Below are positions 11,801-19,977 of a stretch of 64,000 nt of DNA, piece by piece. The notes below the pieces were generated by a model. The model was not told where the DNA came from. It did no database searches and saw nothing but the letters and a program-made list of their open reading frames with translations. The stretch is from Pelagicoccus sp. SDUM812002 (GTDB taxonomy: Bacteria; Verrucomicrobiota; Verrucomicrobiia; Opitutales; Opitutaceae). Position 1 is the stretch's first letter; each line of letters starts with the position of its first letter. The stretch is taken from positions 1 through 64,000 of the forward strand of contig NZ_JARXHX010000009.1 in NCBI RefSeq assembly GCF_031127835.1, written 5' to 3'. A program made the translations under genes and the position numbers.

Positions 11801-14800
11801 TCATTTGCGGGAGTACCAGAGAGCACGCCTGTTGCGGAATCGATAGTGAGCCAACTGGGAAGTGGTTGCGCATTTTCCGTCGTCGCCGTGTAGGTAATGG
11901 TATCGCCAATATCAGCGTCGTTGAAATTGTTACTGGTATCTAGGCTAAATGCGGAGTCTTCAATAGCCGTTTGATCCGAAATTGAAGATGCGACGGGGCC
12001 GTCGTTCGTATTTTCTACTTGGATACTGAATGTGCTAGAGGCATTGGCCCCCGCGGAATCGGTCGCAGTGACTGTAATCGAGGCTGATCCAACGTCGCCA
12101 TTTTCCGGAGTGCCGGAGAGTACTCCAGTCGTCGAGTTTATCGAGAGCCAATCTGGAAGGGCTGTTCCGTTAGCGAGCGTAGCGGAGTAGGACAGCGAGT
12201 CGCCGAAATCCACGTCGTCAAAGGACGAGGCTGTGCTGAGCGAGAATGCTGCATCCTCGTCAGTGGTCTGGTCCGCGATCGGAGTAACGGTCGGTGCCTC
12301 ATTGATGTTTGTCACCGCCACGGAAAAGCTCTCAACCGCAGTGGATCCGTCCGCAGAAGTAGCAGTAATTTCGATAGTGTGGCTTTGCTCTGACTCGTAG
12401 TTTATTCCGCTGGAGTCATCGACGGTGACCACACCTGTTATGGGATCGATGGCGAACGTCCCGCTAGGGTCATTGGAAATCGAATACGTAATAGTGTCAT
12501 TCTTGGCGTCCGCATCTGAAGCGGAAGCGGTAATACCAACCGCTTCGCCATTTGATACGTTTTCAGAGATGGCGTTTGCATTTTCGTCGGAATCGGAAAT
12601 TGCGGATACGTCGAACTCGTCTACATCGCTTACAGCGATTGTGAACGTTTCATTTGAAGTAGACCCGTCGGAAGATGTGGCGGTGACGACAATGTCGATG
12701 GAACTCTCTGTTTCGGCGTCGAAGGACGCTCCGGCAGCTACTTTTACCGTGCCGTTAGTCTCCACGGTGAATCTGGCGTCGTCTACCGAGTAGGTTACGG
12801 TGTCAGTCGCGTCGGCATCGGATGCTGCTGCGGTAACTCCAACTGTTGTTCCTTCTGATGCGTTTTCGGCAATGGTGTTAGCGTCGGCTTGCGCGTCTGT
12901 GACAGCGGATACATCGAATTCGTCCACGTCTGAGACGTTAACGGTGAAGATCTCGTTGGATGTCGAACCATCTGAGGAGGTGGAAGTAACGACGATGTCG
13001 ATGGACGGTTCTGTTTCCGTGTCGAAGGAAGCACCTACGGCGACCTTGACTACGCCGTTTTCGTCTACGGTGAATCGCGCGTCGTCCACCGAGTAGCTGA
13101 CATCGCTGTTAGTAGCATCGGAGTCGGTCGCGCTTGCGGTGATGCCGACGGTCGTTCCCTCGGTCGCGTTCTCGGCGATGGTGTTCGTGTCGGTATCCGT
13201 GTCAGTGGTTGCGGATACGTCCGCCTCGTCGATGTCGCTGACCGCGATTGTGAAGGTTTCGTTGGAAGTCGATCCGTCCTGTGAAGTGGAAGTGACGACG
13301 ATGTCGATGGACGGTTCGGTTTCGGTATCGAAGGAAGCTCCTGCTGCGACCTTGACTACGCCGTTTGAGTCGACCGTGAAGCGAGCGTCGTCCACTGAGT
13401 AGCTGACCTCGCTGTTTGTAGCGTCCGCGTCGGTTGCGTTCGCGGTGATCCCTACGGTTGTTCCTTCGGTGGCGTTTTCGGCGATGGTGTTCGCGTCCGT
13501 GTCGGTGTCCGTTGTCGCGGATACGTCCGCCTCGTCGATGTCGCGGACCGCGATGGAGAAGGTTTCGTTTGAAGTGGAACCGTCTGTTGACGTTGCGGTG
13601 ACGACGATGTCGATGCTGCTCTCGGTCTCGGCATCGAAGGAAGCACCTGAGGCGACCTTGACAGTGCCGTCTGAGTTGACGGTGAACCGGGAGTCGTTAA
13701 CCGCGTAGGTAATTGAGTCGCCTACGTCGGCGTCCGTTGCGGATGCTACAACTCCTACGGTTGTTCCCTCGGCTGCGTTTTCGGCGATCGTGTTCGTATC
13801 TGAGTCGGTGTCGACAACGGCGGTAATCAAATCGTTGGTTTTCGCTACGCTTATTGAAAATGTCTGTTCTGCGGTTTGTTCGCCGTCGCTTGCAGTGACC
13901 TTGATGTTCAAGGTTCCGACATTGTTGGTGTCGGGGGTTCCGGAAAACTGACCTGTCGTTTTATCGAATGTTAGCCATGCGGGAAGTGGCGAGCCACCGG
14001 AAAGGGTCGCTTCGAAAGAAAGTTCGTCCCCGACGTCAACGTCAGAGAAGTTCTCGGAAACGTTGAAGTTGAATTCAGAGTCTTCTTGGCTGGCTTGATC
14101 CTCGATGGTAGTGGCTATTGGCCCATCATTAGTATTCGTAACTTGGATGCTGAATGAGGATTCGGCGACTCCCTCTCCATCAGTGGCAGTTACGGAGAGT
14201 GATATCTCGCCTACATCGCCGTTTGTGGGCGTGCCTGAGAATTTGCCTGTTTCTTCATCGAAGGATAACCAGCTTGGCAGTGCTGATCCGTCTTGTAGCG
14301 TTGCGGAGTACGATAGGATGTCGCCAGCGTCTATGTCAGCGAAGTTACCGGAGACGTCTAGCGAGAATGCTGCGTCCTCGTCTGTTGTTTGGTCTGCTAT
14401 CGCAGTAGCGGTTGGACCGTCGTTTGTGTTGTCGACTTGAATACCGAAAGTTGAAGAAGCAAGGGCTTCTCCGTCTGATGCAGTGACGGTGACGGAAATG
14501 TTTCCGACGTCTTCGTTCGTCGGAGTGCCGGAGAATTGCCCGGTCTCCTCGTTGAATGATAGCCAGCTTGGCAGTGGGTCGCCGTTCTCGAGGGTAGCTT
14601 CGAAAACAAGCTCGTCGCCGGAATCGATTTCTGAGAAGCTTCCGGATACATCGAGGGTGAAAGCGGAATCTTCGCTCGAGATTTGATCTGTAATAATGGA
14701 CGCAACGGGTCCGTCGTTTGTGTTCTCGACCTCGATCAAGAAAACGGAATTGGCAGTCGCTTCGCCATCGGAGGCGGTAACTCTGATCGAGAGTTGCCCT

Positions 14801-17800
14801 ACGTCTCCGTTTGCGGGTGTGCCCGATAGTTCTCCGGTAATAGAATCGATGGAGAGCCAGTTGGGTAGCGGGTCTCCGTTCTCTAGGGTGGCCGAGTAGG
14901 ATAGCGTGTCGCTTGCGTCGACGTCTGCGAAGTTTCCGGACACGTCGAGCGAGAAGGCTGCGTCCTCGTAAATGGATTGCTCGGAAATGGCGGAGGCAAT
15001 GGGTCCGTCGTTCGTATTTTCTACGGCGATTGAGAAACTTCCACTGGCCGTTGCCCCGCTTTCGTCGGTTGCGGTGACGGTTACGGAGATTGAGCCGACA
15101 TCTTCGTTTCCGGGGACGCCAGAGAGCTCGCCTGTGATCGAGTCGATCGAAATCCAGCTGGGCAGTGCGGATCCGTCGGAAAGGGTTGCTGCGTACGTGA
15201 GTGAATCAGCGGAGTCGATATCCTCGAAGTGGGCAGCGGCGTCCAAGCTGAACGAGCTGTCTTCTTCGGCATCGACAGGCAGGAAATCGGAGATGACTAG
15301 GGGTCCGTCGTTGGTATTCTTAACTTCGACAGTGAATAGGTCGGAAATGGAAGATTCGCCATCCGAGGCAATTACGCGTATGGATAGAGGGCCGACATCG
15401 CTATTGGTAGGGGTACCGCTAAACGTTGCGGTAAATGGATCGAAGCTCAGCCACTCGGGAAGTGGTGAATTGTCTTCCTGAAAGGCCGAGAACTCGAGTG
15501 TGTCGAAAAAGTCTGGGTCGCCGAAGTTGGAGGATACATCGAGCTCGAACCCAGCATCTTCTGATGTAGTGATGTCTTCAATACCGGCGGACACGACCGG
15601 TCCGTCATTCGTATTTTCGATTGTTATGCGGAGGTTCGCAGAGACGCTTTCGACTCCGTCCTTCGCGTGGATCTTGACGTGCACCTCGCCGACATGGGCA
15701 TTCTCGGGCTTGCCGGATAGCTCGCCTGTTAGCGGATGAATGCTGAGCCACTCCGGAAGTTCACTTCCGTCAGCTAGGGTTGCTGAGTAGGTGAGCTCGT
15801 CACCTGAATCGACATCACTGAAAGCGTCCGACACGTCGAACAAGAATGGAGCGTCCTCTTTTGCAGTTTGTTCGGGTATAAACGTGGCTACCGGACCGTC
15901 GTTGGTATTCTCGACTTCGATCGAGAAAATAGCGTTGGCGTTTTCTGATCCGTCGGAGGCTACAATTAAAATGGAAAGCGAGCCGACATCTTCGTTTTCA
16001 GGAGTTCCAGAGAATATCCCGGTTGATTCGTCGAAGGCCAACCAGTCCGGCAGTTCGCTGCCGTTCATTTGGGTTGCGGAGTAGGTGAGGGTGTCGCCTA
16101 CGTCGATGTCGGAAAAGGTATGGGACACGTCGAGCGAAAAGCCGCTGTCTTCCTCCACCGTTTGGTCGACGAGAGCGGTAGCGCCGGGCTTGTCGTTGGT
16201 GTTGTCCACCATGATCGCAAAAAAGTCGTCTGCGCTTTTCTCGCCATCGCTCGCTGTCACCTGGATGGTGAGCATGCCGACGTCGTCGTTGGTGGGAACT
16301 CCGGAAAATTGGCCGGTTGCCGCATCGAACTCGAGCCAATCTGGCAAATCGGATCCGTCGGGAAGCGTAGCTGTGTAAGTGAGCTCGTCGGCGAGGTCGC
16401 TATCCTTGAAGTTCGAAGCGACGTTGAAGGAAAACTCGCTGTCTTCGTCGGTATTCTGATCGGTGATGGGCGATTCGAGTTCGGGGGCGTCGTTTTGGTT
16501 TCCGACGTGCAGAGCGAACGTATTGGAAACACTTTCGCCTGCTTCATCGGTGGCGGTGACGCGGATTTCGATGTCCGAGTCCTCGCCTTGAGGTGGCGTG
16601 CCGTTGAGTTTTCCAGTGGCTTCGTCGATGGAAACCCAATCAGGGAGTTCGCTGCCGTCGGACAAGCTGGCACTGAAGGTTAAACTGTCGCCGAATTCGC
16701 CGTCTTCGTCTGAAAAATGAGACCCTGCGTCGATGTCGATGGAATCGTATTCTCCGATGGATACGTCTTGGATCTGTGTAAACGTTGGGCGGTCGTTTAC
16801 GTTTTCGATCTCGAGCGTGAAGTTAGTGGACGTTTTGGCACCACTTGAATCTGTCGCGGTAATTTGGATACGATGTTCGCCAATGTTCTGGTATGAAGGG
16901 ATTCCGGATATGAGGCCTGCTTCAGGATCGAAGCTCAGCCATTTCGGAATATCGGCGCTTAGGACAAACGAATCACCAGAGTCGGAATCCGCGAAGAGAC
17001 CCTCAGGGAGCTTAAAAGAGAATGCAGCGTCTTCGTTGGCGGTTTGAGCTGCGATGGAGAAGGTGGCGACAGGTTCATCGTTGATGCTCTCTATATCTAT
17101 AGAAGCAGTGGCGGCTTTGGATGGCCAGTCTGTACCGTCGAAGCCGGACCATTGGAAATCTGTATGGCCGTTCCAGTCTTCGTTGGGCTGGAAGGCGAGG
17201 TTAGAGACTTCTGCTATAGGAACAATTTGGCCGAGAGCGACCGGTTCTCCCGAAATAGTGAGGGTCCCGTTTCCGGGTAGGGAATCGATGCGGACGGACT
17301 CGAGCGTGTCATCGCCATCCACGTCGGAGAAAGCTTGTTCGAACGTCTCTCGCTCGAAGGGGACAGCGTTGTCTTCGCCACCTGAAAGCTGTATGTTAGA
17401 AATTTCTGGGGCGTCGTTTGCGTCGCTGGGACGGAGCGTGATCGTGCGTTCGAGTCGGGTGCCTTCCTCGTTTTCGATTCGCACGGTTAGGGAATAGGTC
17501 TCAGCTGCGTTCTCAAAGTCGATGGCGGTTCCGTTCTTGAGCTTGAGGGTGGAGCCCTCGATTTCGAAGAGGCCGGATTCGTCTGAAACAATGCTGAAGC
17601 TGAAGGGGCCTTCGATCTCGTTTTCAGCACCGATGGCGTCCAATAAGCCGATATTGTACCCAGCTTCGTTTTCGAGGACGTTGCTGTTGCTCAGAGAAAG
17701 GGTTACGTTTTCGTCGTTGAAAGGGTCAGGCAAGACCGCGGTGAGCTCACTGCGGTCGATGAGTTTGTCGTCGTCCGAGGGATCGGTTACGACGATTTCG

Positions 17801-18648
17801 ATTTCGACTTGCTCACCAGCGTTGCTCTCATCGATTTCGACAATGACTTCGACTTTGCCGGTTTCTTCGTCGACGACGGTTTCGGAATCCACGACATCGC
17901 CGTTACCGTCCAAGACGACTGCATTTACGCGATGGCGTGCGATCTCCACGAATTCGGACACTAGAACTTCGTCGCTAATGTCGATGGTAGTGAGGCGGAG
18001 TTCTTTTCCTTCAGAACCCACGGTGACGTGTTTTTGAGCGTCCGACTCGTCTGCCAGGGCTTGGCTCGAAGAGCTTGCGTACAACTTGTTTTGTTCTTCG
18101 ACGGCAGAAAGCTCTGCGAGTCTGGCTTGCTCATGCTCGCTGTCTTGCGCTCCGAGAGCAGCGAGGGAAAGGCTTTGGAAGTAGTTGCGAAGGCTTTGGT
18201 TTTCGCTGCCATCAGCATTTATCTCGAAACCGTCGAATGCAGAGGTGTTTTGCGAGAGGGCACTGATGATCGAGAGTAGGGTGACGCTTTGAAGGGCGAC
18301 ATTGCCGCTCGCTTCCTCGAGCTCGAATTTGATCGCTCGCGGTCCGTCTGTGATTTGCTCCTCGGATGACGCTCGTTGCCATTCAAGGAAATTGCCTGCA
18401 TTGATCGATGTGCCGTTCGGAAGCTCGAGTTCCGTTTTCTCGGCGAGAAGAAAGTTCTTCAGCAAGTAGGAGGATCCGTCTTTCGTCAGGACTAGCACAT
18501 CGTGCCCTTGGGGGACCATCTCTGCGATGTCGTCTGGGTTGGTGAGTTTCAATGAATCACCTTGGCTGAAGTCGAGGGACTGACCGTGGGAGAGTTCGAA
18601 ATTGTTAGCGGCAGAATTATCTCCAGAATAATTGAAGCGGAAGCTCAT
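2890..18648 (-). CDS. Giant cadherin/Ig-like repeat surface protein with RTX C-terminus
   Basis: This 5252-residue acidic protein has no Sec signal peptide. The N-terminal ~100 residues resemble the BapA-prefix beta domain (a D-[IV]-hydrophobic-x-KDG...KNF pattern), and a charged helical stretch follows (about 165-205). A first array of dystroglycan-type cadherin-like repeats (about 95 residues, 'DGS.LP.WLS.D..TG..SG.P') spans about 520-1600. VCBS/cadherin-like repeats of 102 residues ('TIAENA.EGTTVG') sit at about 1605-2115 and 2680-3300. Two similar jelly-roll-like modules lie near 2320-2490 and 3940-4105, a LamG-like module near 3510-3720 and a CBM6/CBM35-like module near 4780-4940. The end carries RTX nonapeptides (about 5060-5120) and a short hydrophobic-rich tail. 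This is the layout of type I-secreted calcium-stiffened adhesins. The role (adhesion, biofilm or polysaccharide binding) is inferred, and no exporter genes lie in the window. Confidence 0.9.
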   Translation of the reverse strand: MSFRFNYSGDNSAANNFELSHGQSLDFSQGDSLKLTNPDDIAEMVPQGHDVLVLTKDGSSYLLKNFLLAEKTELELPNGTSINAGNFLEWQRASSEEQITDGPRAIKFELEEASGNVALQSVTLLSIISALSQNTSAFDGFEINADGSENQSLRNYFQSLSLAALGAQDSEHEQARLAELSAVEEQNKLYASSSSQALADESDAQKHVTVGSEGKELRLTTIDISDEVLVSEFVEIARHRVNAVVLDGNGDVVDSETVVDEETGKVEVIVEIDESNAGEQVEIEIVVTDPSDDDKLIDRSELTAVLPDPFNDENVTLSLSNSNVLENEAGYNIGLLDAIGAENEIEGPFSFSIVSDESGLFEIEGSTLKLKNGTAIDFENAAETYSLTVRIENEEGTRLERTITLRPSDANDAPEISNIQLSGGEDNAVPFERETFEQAFSDVDGDDTLESVRIDSLPGNGTLTISGEPVALGQIVPIAEVSNLAFQPNEDWNGHTDFQWSGFDGTDWPSKAATASIDIESINDEPVATFSIAAQTANEDAAFSFKLPEGLFADSDSGDSFVLSADIPKWLSFDPEAGLISGIPSYQNIGEHRIQITATDSSGAKTSTNFTLEIENVNDRPTFTQIQDVSIGEYDSIDIDAGSHFSDEDGEFGDSLTFSASLSDGSELPDWVSIDEATGKLNGTPPQGEDSDIEIRVTATDEAGESVSNTFALHVGNQNDAPELESPITDQNTDEDSEFSFNVASNFKDSDLADELTYTATLPDGSDLPDWLEFDAATGQFSGVPTNDDVGMLTIQVTASDGEKSADDFFAIMVDNTNDKPGATALVDQTVEEDSGFSLDVSHTFSDIDVGDTLTYSATQMNGSELPDWLAFDESTGIFSGTPENEDVGSLSILIVASDGSENANAIFSIEVENTNDGPVATFIPEQTAKEDAPFLFDVSDAFSDVDSGDELTYSATLADGSELPEWLSIHPLTGELSGKPENAHVGEVHVKIHAKDGVESVSANLRITIENTNDGPVVSAGIEDITTSEDAGFELDVSSNFGDPDFFDTLEFSAFQEDNSPLPEWLSFDPFTATFSGTPTNSDVGPLSIRVIASDGESSISDLFTVEVKNTNDGPLVISDFLPVDAEEDSSFSLDAAAHFEDIDSADSLTYAATLSDGSALPSWISIDSITGELSGVPGNEDVGSISVTVTATDESGATASGSFSIAVENTNDGPIASAISEQSIYEDAAFSLDVSGNFADVDASDTLSYSATLENGDPLPNWLSIDSITGELSGTPANGDVGQLSIRVTASDGEATANSVFLIEVENTNDGPVASIITDQISSEDSAFTLDVSGSFSEIDSGDELVFEATLENGDPLPSWLSFNEETGQFSGTPTNEDVGNISVTVTASDGEALASSTFGIQVDNTNDGPTATAIADQTTDEDAAFSLDVSGNFADIDAGDILSYSATLQDGSALPSWLSFDEETGKFSGTPTNGDVGEISLSVTATDGEGVAESSFSIQVTNTNDGPIATTIEDQASQEDSEFNFNVSENFSDVDVGDELSFEATLSGGSPLPAWLTFDKTTGQFSGTPDTNNVGTLNIKVTASDGEQTAEQTFSISVAKTNDLITAVVDTDSDTNTIAENAAEGTTVGVVASATDADVGDSITYAVNDSRFTVNSDGTVKVASGASFDAETESSIDIVVTATSTDGSTSNETFSIAVRDIDEADVSATTDTDTDANTIAENATEGTTVGITANATDADATNSEVSYSVDDARFTVDSNGVVKVAAGASFDTETEPSIDIVVTSTSQDGSTSNETFTIAVSDIDEADVSATTDTDTDTNTIAENATEGTTVGITASATDSDATNSDVSYSVDDARFTVDENGVVKVAVGASFDTETEPSIDIVVTSTSSDGSTSNEIFTVNVSDVDEFDVSAVTDAQADANTIAENASEGTTVGVTAAASDADATDTVTYSVDDARFTVETNGTVKVAAGASFDAETESSIDIVVTATSSDGSTSNETFTIAVSDVDEFDVSAISDSDENANAISENVSNGEAVGITASASDADAKNDTITYSISNDPSGTFAIDPITGVVTVDDSSGINYESEQSHTIEITATSADGSTAVESFSVAVTNINEAPTVTPIADQTTDEDAAFSLSTASSFDDVDFGDSLSYSATLANGTALPDWLSINSTTGVLSGTPENGDVGSASITVTATDSAGANASSTFSIQVENTNDGPVASSISDQTAIEDSAFSLDTSNNFNDADIGDTITYTATTENAQPLPSWLTIDSATGVLSGTPANDDVGQISIKVTATDAVGASASDTFSVTVENTNDGPQVNAAVKSLWSEDFDDLADGIQQGDSWSTDDTSASIQGNHGVTNGEYAFSQATDSANDTSSKIVFTSDPINLSEQTNVTFRFDIKTVGEMQSSGDWQDHFSLFATVQGHKFEFFEHNGSIATDPDGYQTISLTSATYGVGEVTLSFEAKTTSAAESFIIDNIALDGTGIGLTRETVLEDEAFSIDASVNFSDVDANDSLNFAATLADGSSLPDWLTIDTATGVISGTPENENVGTISLKVTATDSAGASATDTFSLVVENTNDGPVATLDTASASEDGITISGNLLTNDSDPDAKDSITVTSNSTASYGTISITENGAYTYNIDNSLASVQALGVGETLTDTITYQITDTAGASSSSTLTVTIAGTNDGISAVADTNNDANSIAENASEGTTAGVVATASDADTSDTITYTVDDARFSVDPDGTVKVASGASFDTETEASIDIVVTATSTDGSTSSKTFSINVSDVDEFDVSSTTDTDTDANSIAENATEGATVGITASASDADAGDSITYSVDDNRFTIDANGVVKVAAGASFDTETEPSIDIVVTSTSLDGSTSNETFTIAVSDIDEADVSAISDNNAGAETISEATSNGDAVGITAFASDDDATDNGVSYTLSDDANGAFTIDGSTGVVTVADATQLDYETTTSETIEVTATSADGSTSTKSYSIAVSDDNEFDVSAVTDTDATANAVNEDASQADSIGIVASASDADGSNNAVTYSVDDSRFTVDSDGTVRVAGGASFDAETEGSIDIVVTATSADGSISNETFTVAVNDVDEADVSAVTDSDAGTNTLAENATEGSTVGVTASASDSDVTDTVAYSVDDSRFTVDANGTVKVAQGASFDAETEASIEIEVTATSSDGSTSNETFTLAVSDIDESDVSAVSDTDDASNTISEFSSNGNTVGITASASDSDVTNSDVSYSLSSDPSGAFEINPTTGVVTVADASKINFETAPSHTIEVIASSADGSTSVQSFTVTVTDENEVPTVTPISNQTTDEDAAFSLDVSGNFVDVDTNDTLTYTATLEGGAALPSWLSINAATGELSGTPENDDVGSISVTVIATDSAGATASDTFGIQVVNTNDGPTATAIADQITDEDAAFSLDVSGNFSDIDAGDALTYSATLEDGSALPSWLSIDSLTGELSGSPENGDVGSLSVTVTATDSAGTTASDTFGIQVDNTNDAPIDLSIESANRMTSINEDDTNNQYLVDRAPSYFSGASEFTVEIQFSTDDLAVSGANDITTLLSYASPGESNDLLVGITAESEISVFLGGTQTTIQTPNINLTNGADHQLSVSWESETGSLNVYVDGELISTQTGFETGYSLGSDGVLVFGQEQDSLESGFVAAQNFEGKFGEIRIFNDVRTQQEIRDNSLTQLQTTDGSEQAIWQAGNIADGTWTDSSGNGHDLVSGQANGSGFHGSTVPHSVTAIDENSAGGSVVLSATGTDQDIGDSLTYSLSDDAEGKFQINSNTGEVTVTENASLDHETNSSHSITIVITDDSGASYSEHHLISITDKQEGPYVETSLSDQTTDEDASFSLDVSESFADPDAGDTLTYSATLQDGSALPSWLSIDAVTGQLSGAPENGDVGSISVTVTATDSEGATATDTLGIQVNNTNDGPTVNSTTKTIWQEDFSTYSNGDTEGARWSTDDSAAENQENHGVSEGEYSFGKSSSTAGDQGSKVILRSDPINISEHSELQLTFDLKSEGAMESSGDWRDYFVLKVTSNGQTATLVDQNGSISGDGSTTISLSSNTFGAGEIVISFEARTTDATEFFSIDNIQLDGEGVGLTSEYVSEDSQFTLDASANFEDVDAGDTLTFSATLANGDPLPDWMEIDTATGEITGTPSNDQVDEISLQVTATDSTGATATDTFVLIVENTNDGPTATMISDQTIDEDAAFSLDVSANFADEDASDTLTFSATLEDGSALPSWLSIDSVTGELSGTPENGDVGSISVTVTATDSAGSTAADTFDIQVDNTNDNPTGISLSEMPSETLSANVTNDSISIGDGGGEVTSVVDLSDSTNGNREIVLELNTVDNSLKLEINGQAISEKTIQLQSNVFDSSSQSMLKFEDGSTLSNSWVANENGLARIKVVITDGQLQVLGTRSKTSTSYEELSLEGAVFNTPSLIDGDNELVLTNLDDDGADGLSASVSATYSTTPPAISTGGNGDIVANVLENEPGILIAQLSSTDPDADDTANYSIANDTSGFFEIENGILKLKDAAFLDAESQSSHEVTLQVTDSAGVTYQETITINVTNVYEGPESIGLSDQTIDEDSTFSLDASESFSDADAEGSLTYSATLESGAPLPDWLSIDSQTGELSGTPENGDVGSISVSVTASDEAGSTASSTIGIQVNNTNDGPVATPIADQSATEDSEFTFTVPENTFIDEDAGDSLTYIATLADGSLLPDWLSFDAQSGTFSGTPDNADVGTISLKVTATDESGASVSETFDVTTANTNDGPIQAFQESSGLVSIEAENYHQKTDRGEDTWDDHSGSFDGVYMASGDADLLQETGAEASSEISYVVNFDTPGTYYVWVKADATVDGGDWGSDDSLHIGLNNEQVTGAGGITGFTEGSNGWGNSETGSSARVAITVTEPGEHTINIWAREDGVAIDKLVLTTDANYSPSAFNSGNGPDESARAGELADQTADSASFSYTVESDVFSDVDAGDSLSYSASLSDGSPLPTWLTFDPGTMTFSGDPSGEASSTIEVKLTASDGTTTASDTFSMEVVSKDPDENITGTWSDDNITTGSGNDTIDVLGGNNYVDAGDGNNTVYGGDGSDVIITGSGDDTIDTGWGEDQVNSGGGDDTVTTQMINHADQYHLGDGYDSLILEASNQHLDFTAIDTSKLSNIEQFNIGGSGSNSIRLSAEDVLDLTDENNSLFINGDSDDSVEYDESYLSQGTETINGVDYNHLYDSISNTHLYIDTDITDTPTF
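8740..10610 (-). repeat. Tandem ~306-bp coding repeats, array 2 of the giant adhesin
   Basis: About six successive copies of a 102-codon unit encode VCBS/cadherin-like modules, each with a 'SIDIVVT.TS.DGSTS' segment and an 'AVSD.DE' boundary. Copies diverge at 10-30% of positions by eye. Some units, such as the one around 9660-9960, use a different strand pattern ('TGVVTVAD'), which shows interleaving of two repeat subtypes. Confidence 0.8.
12290..13830 (-). repeat. Tandem 306-bp coding repeats, array 1 of the giant adhesin
   Basis: Five VCBS/cadherin-like units lie head to tail with an exact 306-bp period. For example, the segment ending near 13096 recurs ending near 13402 and again near 13708 with few substitutions. 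The DNA-level similarity is higher than needed for protein function, which points to recent duplication or gene conversion. Confidence 0.85.
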
Positions 18649-18836
18649 GTGGTAGTGGTCGATCGAGGTTACTGAATCTGCGCGCGAGGCGCCTATTCCT
18701 CATCGGATCTCCCCTTTGAAAACTTACTCTTTTCGGCGGGATTTAGCACAGACTCCCGCAAGCCCGCGGCTTTTTTTCCCTAGCGGTCACTAGGATTAAT
18801 TACTCACTGAGCGGGTAAATTCCTTCAGCAGACGAC

Positions 18837-19658
18837 CTACAGTTCGAAACTAGCGACGACCTGACCAATTCTGATGTCGTTCTGTCGCTTATGTATTTTG
18901 CGAACGGATAGACTATTTTCCTCGATGTCGATGCAGCGGCTGCCGGGCCAAGGAAAGTATGATCCGAGATTGATCACCGTTTGTTGGCCTCGCTTCCAGA
19001 TACCTGGTTTGTGGGTGTGTCCCACGACGATGAACTTAGGGGATAGTCCGAAACGCTCGGCCAATGAGACGGCTCGGTATGGAACCTCCCTCCAACTTTT
19101 GAGGATGCGGAAAGGAGTGGTGGGAGGCCAGGCTTGGTGGAGGAAGATCTTCAGCTTGCCCCAGAGGGTAGGGTTGTACTTTTTGTCATCCTTGTGGGCT
19201 CGGGATGTGACGAGCTTGTGGAGGTGAAGATAGTCGTGGAGATCTTGCTCTGTTTTGCCAGTGGCCTCTGGGTCGATGATGGCGGCATGCTTGCGGAGGT
19301 TGGCGATGTTCGAGCTCCAAGGGGCAATTTCCGGAAAAAGTCCGTCTCCATGGGTGATGAAGACTTTTCCATCGAGGATGTTGAGTGAGTGGATTTCGGA
19401 GATCTCCGGGTCGTGGTTTCCAGTGATGACGCTAACTTTGCAGCCCCATTTTTGCATTTCCGTCTCGAAGCGTTGTTTTTCTCTGATGGCGTCGTAGTGA
19501 TCCACGTCAAGATCGCCATACTTCAGTTCGAGGGTGTCCCCGTTAAAAATCAGCCAATCAACGCCTTCGGCGAGAGGCGCGAGCGCTGCCAGGTCGTCGA
19601 TAACACTGGCTCTATGGCCAACGTGCAGATCGGAGACGATGCGAATTTTAGAGGACAT
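18837..19658 (-). CDS. Calcineurin-like metallophosphoesterase
   Basis: The 273-residue protein has all binuclear metal-site motifs of the family in order: SDLHVG (residue ~9), NGDTLE (~38), GNHD (~79), THGD (~103) and GHTHKPG (~210). Spacing and length resemble the UDP-2,3-diacylglucosamine hydrolase (LpxH)-like branch, but the substrate cannot be assigned from sequence alone. It lies upstream of and on the same strand as the giant adhesin gene, with 188 bp between them, so a shared transcript is possible but not shown. Confidence 0.85.
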   Translation of the reverse strand: MSSKIRIVSDLHVGHRASVIDDLAALAPLAEGVDWLIFNGDTLELKYGDLDVDHYDAIREKQRFETEMQKWGCKVSVITGNHDPEISEIHSLNILDGKVFITHGDGLFPEIAPWSSNIANLRKHAAIIDPEATGKTEQDLHDYLHLHKLVTSRAHKDDKKYNPTLWGKLKIFLHQAWPPTTPFRILKSWREVPYRAVSLAERFGLSPKFIVVGHTHKPGIWKRGQQTVINLGSYFPWPGSRCIDIEENSLSVRKIHKRQNDIRIGQVVASFEL

Positions 19659-19754
19659 TTAATGTTAAAAAGATGAAACGAAGTAATCGGATGCAACCCG
19701 AGTCCCTAAAGAGAGCAAGCGGGAAACCGATGGATAGGTGACCATCACTCCACT

Positions 19755-19973
19755 ATGAAAGCTAAGAATTTCGAACAGTTGCTAGGAGGCACGTTTGCCT
19801 CAAACCTCTCTCGGGACGCAATGATCGGCCTAAACAGCCTCGGGCGTAGCATCAATGAAAAGTCGGCTGAGGATGAGCTTTTCGAAACGGCCATTCGCAA
19901 GGCGAACGACGAACAGCTCCGTAAGCTCGCTCGTCTGCGTATCGACTCTGCTGCATCCAAGCATTTGGATTAG
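19755..19973 (+). CDS. Small hypothetical protein (72 aa)
   Basis: This is a short soluble helical protein rich in charged residues, with no recognised domain. The ATG follows an AGGTGA element 13-18 bases upstream. It ends four bases before the convergent argA gene. Composition and codon use look like a real gene, and tight packing between two divergent/convergent neighbours supports it. Function unknown. Confidence 0.6.
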   Translation: MKAKNFEQLLGGTFASNLSRDAMIGLNSLGRSINEKSAEDELFETAIRKANDEQLRKLARLRIDSAASKHLD

Positions 19974-19977
19974 GGCT

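Noticed and set aside
8084-13708. Series of ~100-codon + strand frames with 306-bp period opposite the adhesin
   Set aside because: They are antisense images of the tandem coding repeats; Ser/Val-rich translation without features.
8740-13830. CRISPR-like periodicity
   Set aside because: The period is 306 bp, the repeats are coding and contiguous, and no unique spacers or cas genes occur.
18700-18780. Terminator between the metallophosphoesterase and the adhesin
   Set aside because: The short AGCC/GGCT stem before T7 is on the + strand, where no gene ends; on the - strand there is no U-tract.
18837-19658. Firm assignment of the metallophosphoesterase as LpxH
   Set aside because: Metal-site motifs are general to the superfamily; specific LpxH residues could not be verified without an alignment.
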